A stretch of 64,000 nt of DNA from Anomaloglossus baeobatrachus. Taxonomy: Eukaryota; Chordata; Amphibia; Anura; Aromobatidae. Positions 10,099 to 20,777 of this stretch are shown one piece after another. A program made the translations under genes and the position numbers. The stretch spans positions 660,538,215 to 660,602,214 of the forward strand of contig NC_134355.1 in NCBI RefSeq assembly GCF_048569485.1. The letters run 5' to 3'. Position 1 is the first letter of the stretch, and every line of letters starts with the position of its first letter. Under the pieces are notes generated by a model, which saw nothing but the letters and a program-made list of their open reading frames with translations, did no database searches and was not told the DNA's origin.

Positions 10099-10616
10099 TG
10101 TGGCGCCCTGGACAAGCCAGGGGTCACAGAGAACAACACCTACAGCCATCTGTGGGACCCATCCATCCAGCCGAGTATTTTACCGAGAACTGTGTCTTCA
10201 TCATTGGGCTGAGTGAGTACCACCGTGCCGTGCGGCGCAGTGCTGCCCCCGCGACCCTGCACCTCACCAGGCCCCGTAACCCGCCTGCCATCCACCCCTA
10301 CCCCATCACCGGGCCCCGGGACAACCAACCCCCTACCCACGGAGGGGAGAACTAACAACAAAGCTGCTCCCAGTCACCGCTCCCGGGATCCCCGTTCAAA
10401 GCAGCGGTGGTGTCACCAAAATCACCACAACCGTGGGTGGTGTCACGGACAATAACAATCAACCCCCACAATAAAATCCCCTTTTCACTCACGGGCGAGG
10501 AGCACCGCTCGAGTCTCCGGGATCCGGCCCACCGCTCGAGCCACCACCGAGCAGCGGCAGCAGCGGCCGGACCCGAGCAGTGGGAGAGCGCAGCGTCCCC
10601 TCCTCCGCCCGCGACA
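10099..10616 (+). repeat. 3' LTR of cold-shock LTR element copy 1 (short form)
   Basis: It starts TGTGGCGCCC and ends CCCGCGACA, followed by CCTC, the right copy of the target duplication. Its two ends match the family LTR, but it is much shorter than the 5' LTR. Confidence 0.85.
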
Positions 10617-11149
10617 CCTCTAGTCCCTTCTAACATCAGCCCTACATTATGCCCACACCTCTTTTCATGATGGACACATCCATAATCCTATCATACTCAG
10701 CGCTCAGAGTCCTGGCCCTGCCTATCGTTCATTCTACACTACTGACGTCATGCTCACACCCCTCGACATGACTGACATGTCTCTGTTCCTGTCAGACCCA
10801 GCGCTCATGTGCCCAGTCCCTCCCAGCGCCCGCCCAGCAGCGCTGACGTCACGCGCATGCGCAGTGGACACTTTCCCTCCATGCATTGTGTCCGTCCAAA
10901 CCGGAAGTGACGCTCCACTCAGCGTTTTCTTTATAATGGCGCTCCCCAGCCCAGTACACCCACGCTGCCATCACCTCTGCCACCGCTGTTTCAGCACTAT
11001 ATGGTCCTCTATGAGCAGGTAACCCAGTGCATCCACCCCCTGTGGACCTCTCACTATCTCTGCTTAACATTCTCTAATGCTTGTGACTTTCCTTCCAGGT
11101 GTCTTCTCCTCTCCTCCTCTGCCTCTGTGTTTAATCATCACATCACCAC
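10617..11149 (+). other. Continuation of PLE 3' region
   Basis: Non-coding, with a GC-richer part around 10800-10930 (GCGCATGCGCAGTGG). It is flanked by the cold-shock element on the left and hAT on the right. It ends with the hAT target duplication ATCACCAC (11142-11149). I see no gene. Confidence 0.5.
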
Positions 11150-11519
11150 TAGTGTTGAGCGAGTATGCTTGTCACTACTCGGTACTCGCACGAGTATCAC
11201 TGTACTCGGCTACTCGGCGGGGACCGAGTAATCTCGCGATACTCGTGCTGTACTCGTGGTCTTCATCCCTGCATGTTGGCGCTCTTTTGAGAGCCAGCCC
11301 TCATGCAGGGATTGGCTGGCAGACCACTGCAATGCCACAGCCCTGTTAGTTGTGGAATTGCAGTGATTGGCCGGCCTGCACAGCGTGACCGAGCCTTTAT
11401 ACCGGCGGGCGCGCTGTGCTCTGCACACAGCCATCCAGACAGTCAGTGCAGGGAGAGTGTCGCTGCTTCAGGGAAAGGTTTGCGGCCCTTTATAGTTATT
11501 TCTGTAGCAGGGCTGCAAA

Positions 11520-11745
11520 CAGTGTGACCAGAAGTCCTTCTCAGGACTATTGTAGTTTTATACAGGCAGGCAGGGTATAGGCAGGTCGGAGTACAGGAGC
11601 AGAGTCCTTCTCAGGACTATTGTTGCTGTATACAGGCAGGGTATAGCCAGGTCGGAATACAGGCTAGTGACCAGAAGAGTCCTTCTCAGGACAATTGTAG
11701 CTGTATACAGGCAGGCAGGCAGGGTATATAGCCAGTCCTAGTGGT
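11520..11745 (+). repeat. Tandem repeat in hAT left subterminal region
   Basis: Three imperfect copies, roughly 60-90 bp each, of a unit containing GTCCTTCTCAGGAC followed by TATACAGGCAGGCAGGG. The TCCTTCTCAGGA core is itself partly palindromic. Confidence 0.6.
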
Positions 11746-12511
11746 TACCGTATACCAGCCTTCATCTTATCTGGGGCTGGTGTACACAGTCTAAAACAGT
11801 CCTGATAGTGTCAGACTTCTCAGTAATTGTCGCTCCTAAAAACCTGTTAGGTTCTTAGTGCGTCCGTGCTTGCATTTAAAAACCGCACGTGTGTGCCTGT
11901 CGGTGGCAGCGTACAGGTGCACTTGTGTGCGTTTTTACCAAACTATTATATAACGCACAAGTGTAGTGTATAATACACGTCAGTCAGCAGTGGCTGATAG
12001 TGTCAGAGTTCTCATTAATTTTTGCTCCTAAAACCTGTTTGGTTCTTAGTGCGTCCGTGCTTGCATTTAAAAACCGCACGTGTGTGCCTGTCGGTGGCAG
12101 CGTCAGGCTCCACATTGTCCCTGGATAGAGACGTGCATGATGGCCTGTAAACCTGAAGTGCCCATTGTAAGGAAGTGGGTCTATTGTAGTATAGCCCTTT
12201 GGCAGGGCAGCCAAAAATTGGGAGGCTCCACATTGTCCCTGGATAGAGACGTGCATGAGGGCCTCAAAACATTGTTCCCATTGCAAAGGAGCGGGTCTCT
12301 TGTCGTTGTAATGCCCATTCTAAAAGAATGGGCAAAAAATTTACCACTGGGGGTATACCTGAAACAACGGCCTAACTATTGTAACGGTCATCATGGTGGC
12401 GCATGAGGAGAAGGAGGAGCAGTCCAGCGATTAGCCAAAGTCCAGAAGTGTGTACCCATGGGTGAGTGGAGGTACATGGCAAATTCCCGTTACAAACTTT
12501 AAATTCCGCTG

Positions 12512-15500
12512 TCATTTGCTGGTGAAGTCTGGCCCAATCCAACCCTTGTTCATCTTGATCAGAGTCAGCCTGTCAGCATTTTCAGTTGACAGGCGGGTGC
12601 GTTTATCTGTAATGGTTCCACCTGCGGCACTAAAAACACGCTCTGACAAAACGCTAGCGGCAGGGCAGGCCAGGACTTCCAAGGCGTAGAGAGCCAATTC
12701 ATGCCACGTGTCCAGCTTGGATACCCAATAATTGTAAGGCACAGAGGAATGTCGGAGTACAGTTGTTCGATCTGCACGGTACTCCTTGAGCATCTGGGCC
12801 AACTTAGAATTTCTTGTGGCACTAACCCGCACCTCAGGGGCTGTGGTATGTGAGGGGCTGAGAAAACTGTCCCACATCTTAAAGACTGTTCCCCTACCTC
12901 TGGCGGATTGGACTTGTGCCCCTCTCGGCTGTACGCCTTGGTTGTCCACTAATTCCTGACCTATGCCGCTAGCGTTTTGTGAGGGGAATGCTTTGCCTAC
13001 TTCCATGACTATGGCCTTCTGGAACTGCTGCATTTTGCCTGACCTCTCCACCTCGGGAATAAGAGACATAAAGTTCTCCTTTTAGCGTGGGTCTAACAGT
13101 GTTACCAACCAGTAATGATTGTCGGCCAAGATGTTCTTAACGCGAGGGTCACGAGACAGGCAGCTTACCATAAAGTCAGCCATGTGCGCCAGACTCTTAA
13201 CAGCCATCACTTCAGTATACTGACCAACACGATGACTGAACATGCTGTCCTCCTCCTCCTCCTCATCATCATCTACCCTGTCCTCTGGCCAGCCACGCTG
13301 AACCGCGGATATGACTGCATGTCATATCCTCAATTTGGCCGAAGAGTTGCTCCATGTCTTCATCCTCCTCCTCGTCATAGTCCTCCACTGCACGTTGTGA
13401 TGAGACGAGGCTGGGCAGTGTGTTATCACCCACACCCACTACTGTTTCTTGCTCCAACTCATCGCCGCTCACCATCTTGGTGGAGTCCTCAAAGTTTTGG
13501 CGGATGGTACATAGGTCGGACATCCATCTCCACTCCTCAGGTGTTATGTGTGGAGTTTTACCCATTTCCCGACGGCTTAGGTGATGCAGGTACTCAACAA
13601 CTGCCCTCTTCTGCTCACATATCCTGACCAACATGTGCAGAGTTGAATTGCAATGCGTGGGGACATCACACACCAGTCTGTGAGCCGGAAGATACAAATG
13701 GTGCTGAAAGCCGGCAAGGCCGGCTGAAGCAGTAGGTGACTTTCGAAAATGTGCAGACAGGTGGCGAACTTTTACCAGCAGATCAGACAGCTCTGGGTAT
13801 GACTTTAGAAACCGCTGAACCACGAGGTTGAGCACATGGGCCACGCATGGAACATGTGTCAGCTGGCCTCGCCTCAAAGCCGCCACCAGGTTCCGGCCAT
13901 TGTCACACACGACCTTTCCTAGCTTTAGGTTCAGAGGTGTGAGCCAGTGATCTGCCTGCTGTTTCAGAGCTGTCCACACCTCTTCTGCATTGTGGGGTTT
14001 GTCACCTATGCAGATTAGCTTCAGCACAGCCTGTTGCCGCTTCGCCGAGGCAGTGCTGCAGTGCTTCCAGCTTGGGACTGGTGTGGAGGGTAAAGTGGAT
14101 GAGGATGCACAGGAGGAGGATGAGGCTGAGGAGCATGACATTCCGGAGCTGTAGAGTGTAGGTGAAACCCTGACTGAGGTAGGGCCTGCAAACCTTGGTG
14201 TGGGAAGGACGTGTTCCGTCCCTCGCTCAGACTGGGTCCCAGCTTCCACAATATTAACTCAGTGTGCCGCCAACGAGATGTAGCGGCCTTGCCCACAAGC
14301 ACTTGTCCACGTGTCTGTGGTTAGGTGGACTTTGGCTGAAACAGCATTGTTCAGGGCACGTGTGATGTTTTGTGACACGTGGTTATGCAATGCGGGAACG
14401 GCACGCCGGAAGAAATAGTGGCGGCTGGGGACCGAGTAACGTGGGACAGCTGCCGCCATCAGGTCGCGGAATGCTTCTGTCTCCACCAGCCTAAAAGGCA
14501 ACATTTCCAGCGCAAGCAGTCGCGAAATGTTAGCATTTAGAAGTGTGGCATGTGGGGCATTGGCAGTGTATTTGCGCCTGCATTCAAAGGTTTGCTGAAT
14601 GGATAACTGAACGCTGCGCTGGGACAAGGACGTGCTTGATGATGGTGTTATTTCTGCATGGGCAACTGCTGGTGCAGGGCCGGAGGAGGCTTGACATCAG
14701 CAAGCACTGCTCCTCGACTCTGTTGTACATCCCACAAAGTCGGGTGCTTGGCTGACATGTGCCTGATCATGCTGGTGGTTGTCAAGCTGCTAGTTTTGGT
14801 ACCCCTGCTGATGCTGGCACGGCAGGTGTTGCAAATGGCCTTTTTAGAATCATCTGGAGCCAACTTAAAAAACTGCCAGACTCGGAAAGACCTAACATTT
14901 GTACAGGCACCTTGTGTCGTGTTGTTGTTCCGGGGAACGGTTGCCTGACGTCTGCCTGGGGCCACCACCCTGCTTCTTACTGCCTGTTGGGATGCTACGC
15001 CTCCCTCCCCCTGTGCACTGCTGTCCTCGCTCTGCATATCCTCCTGCCAGGTTGGGTCAGTTACTGGATCATCCACCACGTCGTCTTCCTCTTCCGCACC
15101 CTGCTCCTCCTCCTGACTTCCTGACAATTGTATCTCATGATCGTCCACCCCTTGTTGAGACACATTGCCAACTTCGTGAGAACGTGGCTGCTCAAATATT
15201 TGGGCATCTGTAGATACAATCTCGTCATGACCCACTTCAACAGGAGCTGGCGAGAGGCCAGAATGTGTGAATGGAAACGTGAACAGCTCTTCCGAGTGTC
15301 CGTGGACGTGTACTCCGCCTGGTGGTAGGAAGGAGGATCAGGTTCTGAAATGTGCGGTGCAGTATCACGGCTACTGACTCTTGACCGTGTGGAAGACAGA
15401 GTGTTTGTGTTGGTGCCAATCTGACTGGAATCATTATCTGCTATCCAACTAACAACCTGTTGACACTGGTCTTGGTTCAAGAGCGGTGTACTGCTGTGGT

Positions 15501-15640
15501 CCCCAAGAATTTGGGACAGGATGTGCGAGCGAGTAGATGTGGCCCTTTGTTGTGGCGAAATTAGAGCTTGTACACGACCTCGGTCTCTGCCTGCACCACC
15601 ATCACGTCCACTTCATTGTTCGTTGCCAACGCCCTTGCGC
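12512..15640 (-). pseudogene. hAT transposase with BED finger (inactive)
   Basis: Read on the minus strand from about 15640. An Asp/Ser-rich N-terminal part leads to a BED-type zinc finger (CNTCRASISRG and HMSAKHP, near 14760-14905). The RNase H-like catalytic core follows, with LTTDTWTS (near 14290) and VCDNGRNL plus VPCVAHVLNLVVQ (near 13830-13915). The C-terminal hAT dimerisation domain has LACPAASVLSERVFSAAGG and TRLSTENADRLTLIKMN (near 12550-12690). The frame is broken by at least three frameshifts and two in-frame stops. One stop replaces a Trp codon near 14259 and one lies in LLDPR-stop-KENF near 13083. It is an Ac/ZBED-like hAT. The complete domain order shows the element was once autonomous. 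Confidence 0.88.
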
Positions 15641-15789
15641 ATTTTGCAATGCTGTGCTGATGTGTATTCACTAGACTTGTGCGTTATATCCAAGTTTGTG
15701 CAAAACGCACACAAGTGCACCTGAACGCTGCCACCAACAGGCACACACGTGCGGTTTTTAAATGCAAGCACGGACACACTAAGAACCTA

Positions 15790-16260
15790 ACAGGTCTCTA
15801 TCCAGGGACAATGTGGAGCCTCCCAATTTTTGGCTGCCTTGCCAAAGGGCTATACTACAATAGACCCACTTCCTTACAATGGGCACTTCTGGTTTACAGG
15901 CCATCATGCACGTCTCTATCCAGGGACAATGTGGAGCCTCCCAATTTTTGGCTGCCCTGCCTAAGGGCTATACTACAATAGACCCACTTCCTTACAATGG
16001 GCACTTCTGGTTTACAGGCCCTCATGCACGTCTCTATCCAGGAACAATGTGGAGCCTCCCAATTTTTGGCTGCCCTGCCAAAGGGCTATACTACAATAGA
16101 CCCACTTCCTTACAATGGGCACTTCTGGTTTACAGGCCATCATGCACGTCTCTATCCAGGGACAATGTGGAGCCTCCCAATTTTTGGCTGCCCTGCCTAA
16201 GGGCTATACTACAATAGACCCACTTCCTTACAATGGGCACTTCATGTTTACAGGCCCTCA
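15790..16260 (+). repeat. 118-bp tandem repeat, about 4 copies
   Basis: The unit contains CATGCACGTCTCTATCCAGG, CCTCCCAATTTTTGGCTGCC and CTACAATAGACCCACTTCC, recurring every 118 bp. Inverted partial copies lie at 12080-12280. Because 118 is not a multiple of three, the apparent open frames shift between copies. They are not genes. Confidence 0.85.
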
Positions 16261-16944
16261 TGCACGTCTGTATGCAGGGGCATTGGTGAACCTCACAATT
16301 TTGGACTGCCCTGGCAAAGGCAAATACTACAAAGACTCACTTCCTCAAAATGGGCACATTAGACTCAAGAGGCCTTCATGTACGTCTCTTCTCAGGGACA
16401 TCGGAGTGCCACACAATGTTTTACGTAAAATCTTTCATGCAATCTCCAAAAGTAACATACACCAGCTCTATCTCACTATTGGGTATGTGCCCTTAACATT
16501 TCCGCCATGAAATTTCATTTTGGTGTCATTTTTGAAGGTTTTCTGGTGAGTAAGTAAAAGTGGCGTAAAACGCGGACAAAATTGTTCACAGCTCTGACTT
16601 TTGAGTGATAAATGCTTCAAGGGGTCTTCCCCATGCTTTTGCCATGTCATTTGAGCACTCTTTTGAGACTTTTGTGACATTTTTAGGGTTTCTACATGCT
16701 GCCGGGGGTCATTTCATAAAAATACTCGGGTCTCCCATAGAATAACATTGGGCTCGGTGCTCGGGCCGAGTACACGAGTATCTTGGGATGCTCGGCCCGA
16801 GCTTCGAGCACCCGAGCTTTTTAGTACTCGCTCATCACTAATCACCACCATTCTGGTATTTAGTTCTGCTACCTTAATTACTACTATCTCTTTCAATGTA
16901 AAATGGTCATGCATATATGTACTTAACAGATGTACTTGTGCCAT

Positions 16945-18087
16945 TGTCGCGGGCGGAGGAGGGGACGCCGCGCTCTCCCACTGCTGCTCGGATCCGGATG
17001 CCGCGGCTGCTGCGGCCTGCTGCTGCTCGGTGGCTCGAGCGATGGGCCGGATCCCGGGGACTCTAGCGGCGCTCCTTGCCCGTGAGTGAAAGGGGATTGG
17101 GATTTGGGATAGTTTATTGTCCGTGACGCCACCCACGGTTGTGGTGATTTGTTGGCACCACCGCTGCTCTGTATGGGGATCCCGGGAGTGCTGGTATGGA
17201 GCAGCCAGTTGTTGTGTTGCCCCTCCGTGGGTAGGGGTTGGTGATCCCGGGGCCCAGTGATGAGGTGGGAGATGCAGGGCTTGGTGGGCGCAGGAACGCG
17301 GGGACAGCGCTGTGCCTTGAGGCACTGTGGTACTCACTCAGCCTGAGACGATGACACAGTTCTCGGTAAAACACACGGCTGGAAAGACGGTTCTTATGGA
17401 CGGCTGCACTTGCTTTCCCCAGTAGGTGACGGCGACGGTCATTCTTCCTGCACCTAATGTTTCTGTGTTGGTAGCGATGGGTTCCCACCGGTTACCCGCT
17501 CCTCGGCTTCAATCTGGGCCGAAGGAGCCCTACTTTGCCCGCAGGCGCTGGCCCTGAGAAACTGGTGCCGTGGCGGTGTCTCTCCGTAACGGTCGGACTG
17601 TTGCCTTCAATCGGGACTTGGTTGTTTGGAGACAGACGTCCCCTTCACTGATGGATTTGGCAAATTATGGCGACTCCTAGCCTTGCCGGGGTCCGAGAGG
17701 CCCCTGCCCTGGTGCTGACTGTTCTTCATATACTGCTCCAGACCGCCGGGCCACTACCCGTCCGCGGTCCTTCCAGCAACCTCCGAGCAGTCACCCCTCC
17801 AGACAATAACCGCCGTCTGCTGACCTTGCTGTCACTGTCCGGGCACACAGCCGGACCACCTTCAGGCTTTACTACTCTTCACTTCTCACTATAGCTCCAC
17901 TACTACTTCCTTCTACTTCACTGTTTACTCAACTGCTTGTTTACTCCTCACTCAAGCCCTGCCTGGGCTAAACTTCAACTCCTCTCACTTCCTCCTCCAA
18001 ACTCTATCTCAGCTCCACACTCTAGCTCTTCCCTGAGCTGACTGCCTGGTTCTTCCCGCCTCCAGGGCTGTGAACTCCTCGGTGGGC
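16945..18087 (-). repeat. LTR of the cold-shock element family, truncated, reverse orientation
   Basis: Reading leftwards on the minus strand it matches the family LTR down to its 3' end (rc of TGTCGCGGGCGGAGG at 16945). The 5' start of the LTR is missing. Homology ends at GCCCACCGAGGAGTTC (rc, near 18087), where Helitron sequence begins abruptly. No second LTR or internal region is adjacent, so it is a solo or truncated LTR. It is broken. Confidence 0.85.
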
Positions 18088-18138
18088 GCATCGGGTATTC
18101 TAGAATTTACGTATTGTGTAGTTAATGTATGATTTTTG

Positions 18139-18176
<38 letters not shown>
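18139..18176. repeat. (AT)n microsatellite
   Basis: A pure AT run near the 3' end of the Helitron. The second Helitron copy has the same run at 42539-42565. Confidence 0.95.
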
Positions 18177-18177
<1 letters not shown>

Positions 18178-18596
18178 TAGATGTTGTGTGTAGTTACCAA
18201 GTGTTTGTGTAGGGCGCTGTACATGTTCTGGGTGTGGCGGGGGGTGAGAGTGGTGTTGTTTGTGTGTTGCGTTGTGTGTGTTGCATTGTTTGTGGAGCGC
18301 TGTGTGTCTGTAGCGTTGTGTGTGTGTGTTGCATGGTTTGTGTGGGTGTGGGGTGTGTGTGTGTTTTGGTGGGAGGTATGTTTTGTGCAATGTGTGTGTT
18401 GTGCGGCATGTGCGTATATTTGTGTGTGCCGCGGTGTTTGTGTGTTGTGTGTTGTGTGTTGTGTGTGTGCGGCGTTGTCTGTGTGTGTGGGTGTCTGTGT
18501 AGGGCGGTATTTGTGGTTCCCAGTGTGTGTGTGGTGTGTTGTGCAGTGCGTGTGTGGCGGTGTGTGTGTGTGTGTTTTGGGGGGAATTGTGCACCT

Positions 18597-19013
18597 CCCA
18601 TCGTGCTCCATACCCCATGCTGCGCACCCCTCATCGTGCTCCATCCCCCATGCTGCCCACCCCCCATCGTGCTCCATCCCCCATGCTGCGCACCCCCCAT
18701 CGTGCTCCATCCCCCATGCTACGCACCCCCCATCGTGCTCCATCCCCCATGCTGCGCACTCCCCATCATGCTCCATCCTCCATGCTGCGCACTCCCCATC
18801 GTGCTCCATCCCCCATGCTGCGCACCCCCCATCGTGCTCCATCCCCCATGCCGCGCACCCCTCATCGTGCTCCATCCCTCATGCTGCGCACCCCCCATCG
18901 TGCTCCATCCCCCATGCTGCGCACTCCCCATCGTGCTACATCCCCCATGCTGTGCACTCCCCATCGTGCTACATCCCCCATGCTGCGCACCCCCATGTGC
19001 TCCATCCCCCATG
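18597..19013. repeat. 33-bp minisatellite, about 13 copies
   Basis: The unit carries CATCGTGCTCCATCCCCCAT followed by GCTGCGCACCCC. Since 33 is divisible by three and the unit lacks stops, long frames appear on both strands (repeating [11 protein letters not shown]). These are artefacts of the repeat. The same unit forms a larger array at 42966-43830. Confidence 0.92.
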
Positions 19014-19133
19014 CTATAATAGTTCTCCCATTATACTCAGAGATGAGTATAATAGGAGGACTATAATAAGAGGAGTAGTCCTGGGGGGAGAGGAGTATAA
19101 TGCCGGCTCCCTGCACATGTGTACCAGGAGCCG

Positions 19134-19221
19134 CCGGTGTACGCTGGTAACTATGATACACATCGGGTAACTAAGGGACCTTAGTTACCCGATGTGTATA
19201 ATGGTTACCAGCGTACACCGG
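19134..19221. repeat. Imperfect palindrome
   Basis: Arms of about 40 bp read CCGGTGTACGCTGGTAAC on the left and GTTACCAGCGTACACCGG on the right, around a short GGACC loop, with an ATACACATCGGGTAACTAAG core. A related hairpin (AACATCGGGTTACTAACC) sits at 54080-54160. Confidence 0.85.
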
Positions 19222-19414
19222 CTCCGTCACGATCTCAGCAGCGCAAGGTTATGTCTGGCGATGCGTGTGGAGGGCCGGGGCGAGCGGCCAATCCATGCGG
19301 GGGGCGGAGCCGAGGCGAGGCGAGCGGCCAATCCGCTGTTTGTCACCGTAAGGACACAATTTTGGAGCAAGACAGACAGACAGACAGACAAAATAAGGCA
19401 ATTATATATATAGA

Positions 19415-19830
19415 TGATCATATTGCCATCTGTATCATCTAGCGGACAGTGTCCTGACTTCCCCATATTGCATTGGGGTGCTTATTCTTATGCATATTAT
19501 TTTTAAACTGTCAGATACCGCTTAATGCTGAATGTGATGCCCTCCACTTACCCTCTACCCTGACAGCTGTCCCTGTGACCCATATACCTCTGCGTCTCTA
19601 TTATAAGTATGTACATATCCTGTATATAAGTGTATAAATGTATATTTGTATATATTGCTGTTTGTCACACTTGTATATATACTCACGGTATACTTTTACC
19701 TCCACAGGCAACTACCTTGAGAAAGGTCTGATAAACCGAAACGTTGGTTTGTTGCTTTGTGTCAGGGTTCACATTTTTGTCGGTTGTGAATAAAAACATT
19801 TGCATTCAAATTTTCCTCTCCTTTCTAATT
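19415..19830 (+). other. PLE terminal (pseudo-LTR-like) segment
   Basis: Sequence resuming after the Helitron. It has AT-rich text, a CTTGAGAAAGG...CCGAAACGTT block at 19716-19745, and AATAAA at 19789. PLE ends commonly carry such a block. No gene is present. Confidence 0.55.
19716..19745 (+). ncRNA. Degenerate hammerhead-ribozyme-like core
   Basis: CTTGAGA, a GGT/ACC stem and GAAACG follow the order of a hammerhead core (CUGANGA, stem II, GAAAC), but the first block is altered. PLE ends are known to carry hammerhead motifs. It is probably inactive. Confidence 0.35.
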
Positions 19831-20640
19831 GAGTGCTCGGGTTCCCCATTACTTGGTGACACTTTAGACATTTGTGGTTACCAACAAAATGGCTCCGCAC
19901 TGTGTCGCTACATTTCATCTTCCTTATCCTTTTGGAAACACCCAGATTGTGAGGGGGCGGTGACATCACACACAGGAGAGCAGATTCTGCCCACTTTACT
20001 GCAGCTGTAATGTGAGATATTTCTACAGTGGGATTTCAGTAGGATTTCAGCAGCTGCTCCCCCTAGTGTTTAACAGTGAAAAATATCAAACTTTTTAATT
20101 TTTTTTATATTTTGCTCAATTAAAAACAAATAATAATATTTAAATAAAACATTAAAACATTAATTCTTTACATTTTTTTCAGTTATTGATTTTTTTTTTT
20201 GGATGACACCTTCCTTTAAATATATGGCTAATTTTAATTAGGTGACACCGGTTTTAAACTCATTTGTTATTAAAAGTTAAATTTTATTATCTGACATACT
20301 GTTGACTTACTTGGGAGACATTTTGTTGAGATGCTGTATCCGTATCTCAGAGTCTTGCTTTCTTCTTTTTCTACCTTTAACAGGTTAACAGGCGTGAGTG
20401 GAACTCGGTTCCACCCACAGCTGTTAGAAGCAGATGATGGCTGAATAATCCAGCCGGGAAATGTGATCCCGTGTGATAATCAGGGACACAATATATGAAG
20501 TAACTGTGTGCCATCTATCGTGTAGGAAGAGAAATAAGCAGATTTACCTGATGAGATATATTAGAAAGTTTCTTATTTTCATGTTTACTATTGATTTAGG
20601 AGATTAAAATTAAAATGATATTTACTCTTTAAACAAATAT
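19831..20640. other. Interspersed repeat and AT-rich sequence, unclassified
   Basis: A block around 19850-20100 (GCAGCTGCTCCCCCTAGTG near 20048) followed by a T/A-rich tail looks like an interspersed repeat, but I cannot place it in a family. The rest is AT-rich intergenic DNA downstream of the P450 gene. No gene seen. Confidence 0.4.
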
Positions 20641-20643
20641 TAA

Positions 20644-20649
20644 TTTATT
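20644..20649 (-). other. Candidate poly(A) signal of the CYP2 gene
   Basis: AATAAA on the minus strand (TTTATT on plus), about 130 bp downstream of the P450 stop codon. It is the nearest canonical signal, which would give a short 3' UTR. Confidence 0.45.
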
Positions 20650-20777
20650 ATAGAAGTTGGTGAGATGTATAAAATTCCCTGGTTTATAGTTGTAATATTT
20701 CACCATTGTAAATTATGTTTTAACATCAATTTATCTAGGCAATTATTTAAATTTGACATGTAGGTGACACTCATATG

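Larger units (their letters stand above)
6672..10616 (+). mobile_element. Non-autonomous LTR element encoding a cold-shock-domain protein, copy 1 (older)
   Basis: A complete insertion bounded by TG...CA ends and a 4-bp target duplication CCTC (6668-6671 and 10617-10620). Parts: 5' LTR 6672-8034, a candidate primer-binding site TGGCATCACGAACAGG just inside it at 8039, a single 362-codon gene (8334-9422), a non-coding tail, a polypurine tract AGGGGGAA (10091-10098), and a 3' LTR 10099-10616. No gag zinc knuckle, protease, RT, RNase H or integrase is present, so mobility must have depended on proteins supplied in trans. The two LTRs are very unequal in length (1,363 versus 518 bp), so this copy is structurally damaged although its gene is open. 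It is the older and more diverged relative of the array at 24795-32399. Confidence 0.88.
11150..16840 (-). mobile_element. hAT DNA transposon, full length, transposase decayed
   Basis: The ends TAGTGTTGAGCGAGTA and TACTCGCTCATCACTA form the terminal inverted repeat. A perfect 8-bp target duplication ATCACCAC flanks the element at 11142-11149 and 16841-16848, as expected for hAT. Subterminal regions are full of CTCGG/CCGAG motifs. The transposase is on the minus strand (about 12512-15640). Both flanks of the gene carry copies of a 118-bp unit in opposite orientation: about one and a half copies near 12100-12280 and about four near 15798-16260. It is 5,691 bp long and inserted in the PLE tail. 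Confidence 0.93.
18088..19414 (-). mobile_element. Helitron-like element, 3' end truncated, with minisatellite
   Basis: It shares both flanking segments with the complete Helitron at 42466-44568: GCATCGGGTATTCTAGAAT on the left and CAATTATATATATAGA on the right. On the minus strand it begins TCTATATATATAATTG after an A. The terminal hairpin and CTAG end are missing at the left junction with the LTR fragment. It contains an (AT)n run (18139-18176), GT-rich sequence (18180-18590), a 33-bp minisatellite and a long hairpin (19134-19221). It has no Rep/helicase gene, so it is non-autonomous. Confidence 0.75.
4596..19830 (+). mobile_element. Penelope-like element (PLE), heavily nested
   Basis: Pieces of one PLE can be followed between younger insertions: the end of the RT region (4600-4982), the GIY-YIG region (5605-6142), a 3' untranslated part (6143-6671, 10617-11149, 16841-16944) and a terminal part with a hammerhead-like motif (19415-19830). 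Insertions inside it are the Gmr1-like element, an LTR-like piece, a cold-shock LTR element, a hAT, an LTR fragment and a Helitron. The pieces keep order and orientation, and two inserts have perfect TSDs, so a single ancestral PLE is the simplest reading. Its 5' part is off the left edge. Confidence 0.72.

Noticed and set aside
15879-16510. Repeated frames in the hAT right arm
   Set aside because: Caused by the 118-bp tandem unit; the frame shifts from copy to copy.
18009-19066. Similar Pro/His/Thr-rich frames around the first Helitron
   Set aside because: Same 33-bp unit plus GT-rich sequence. No conserved protein features.
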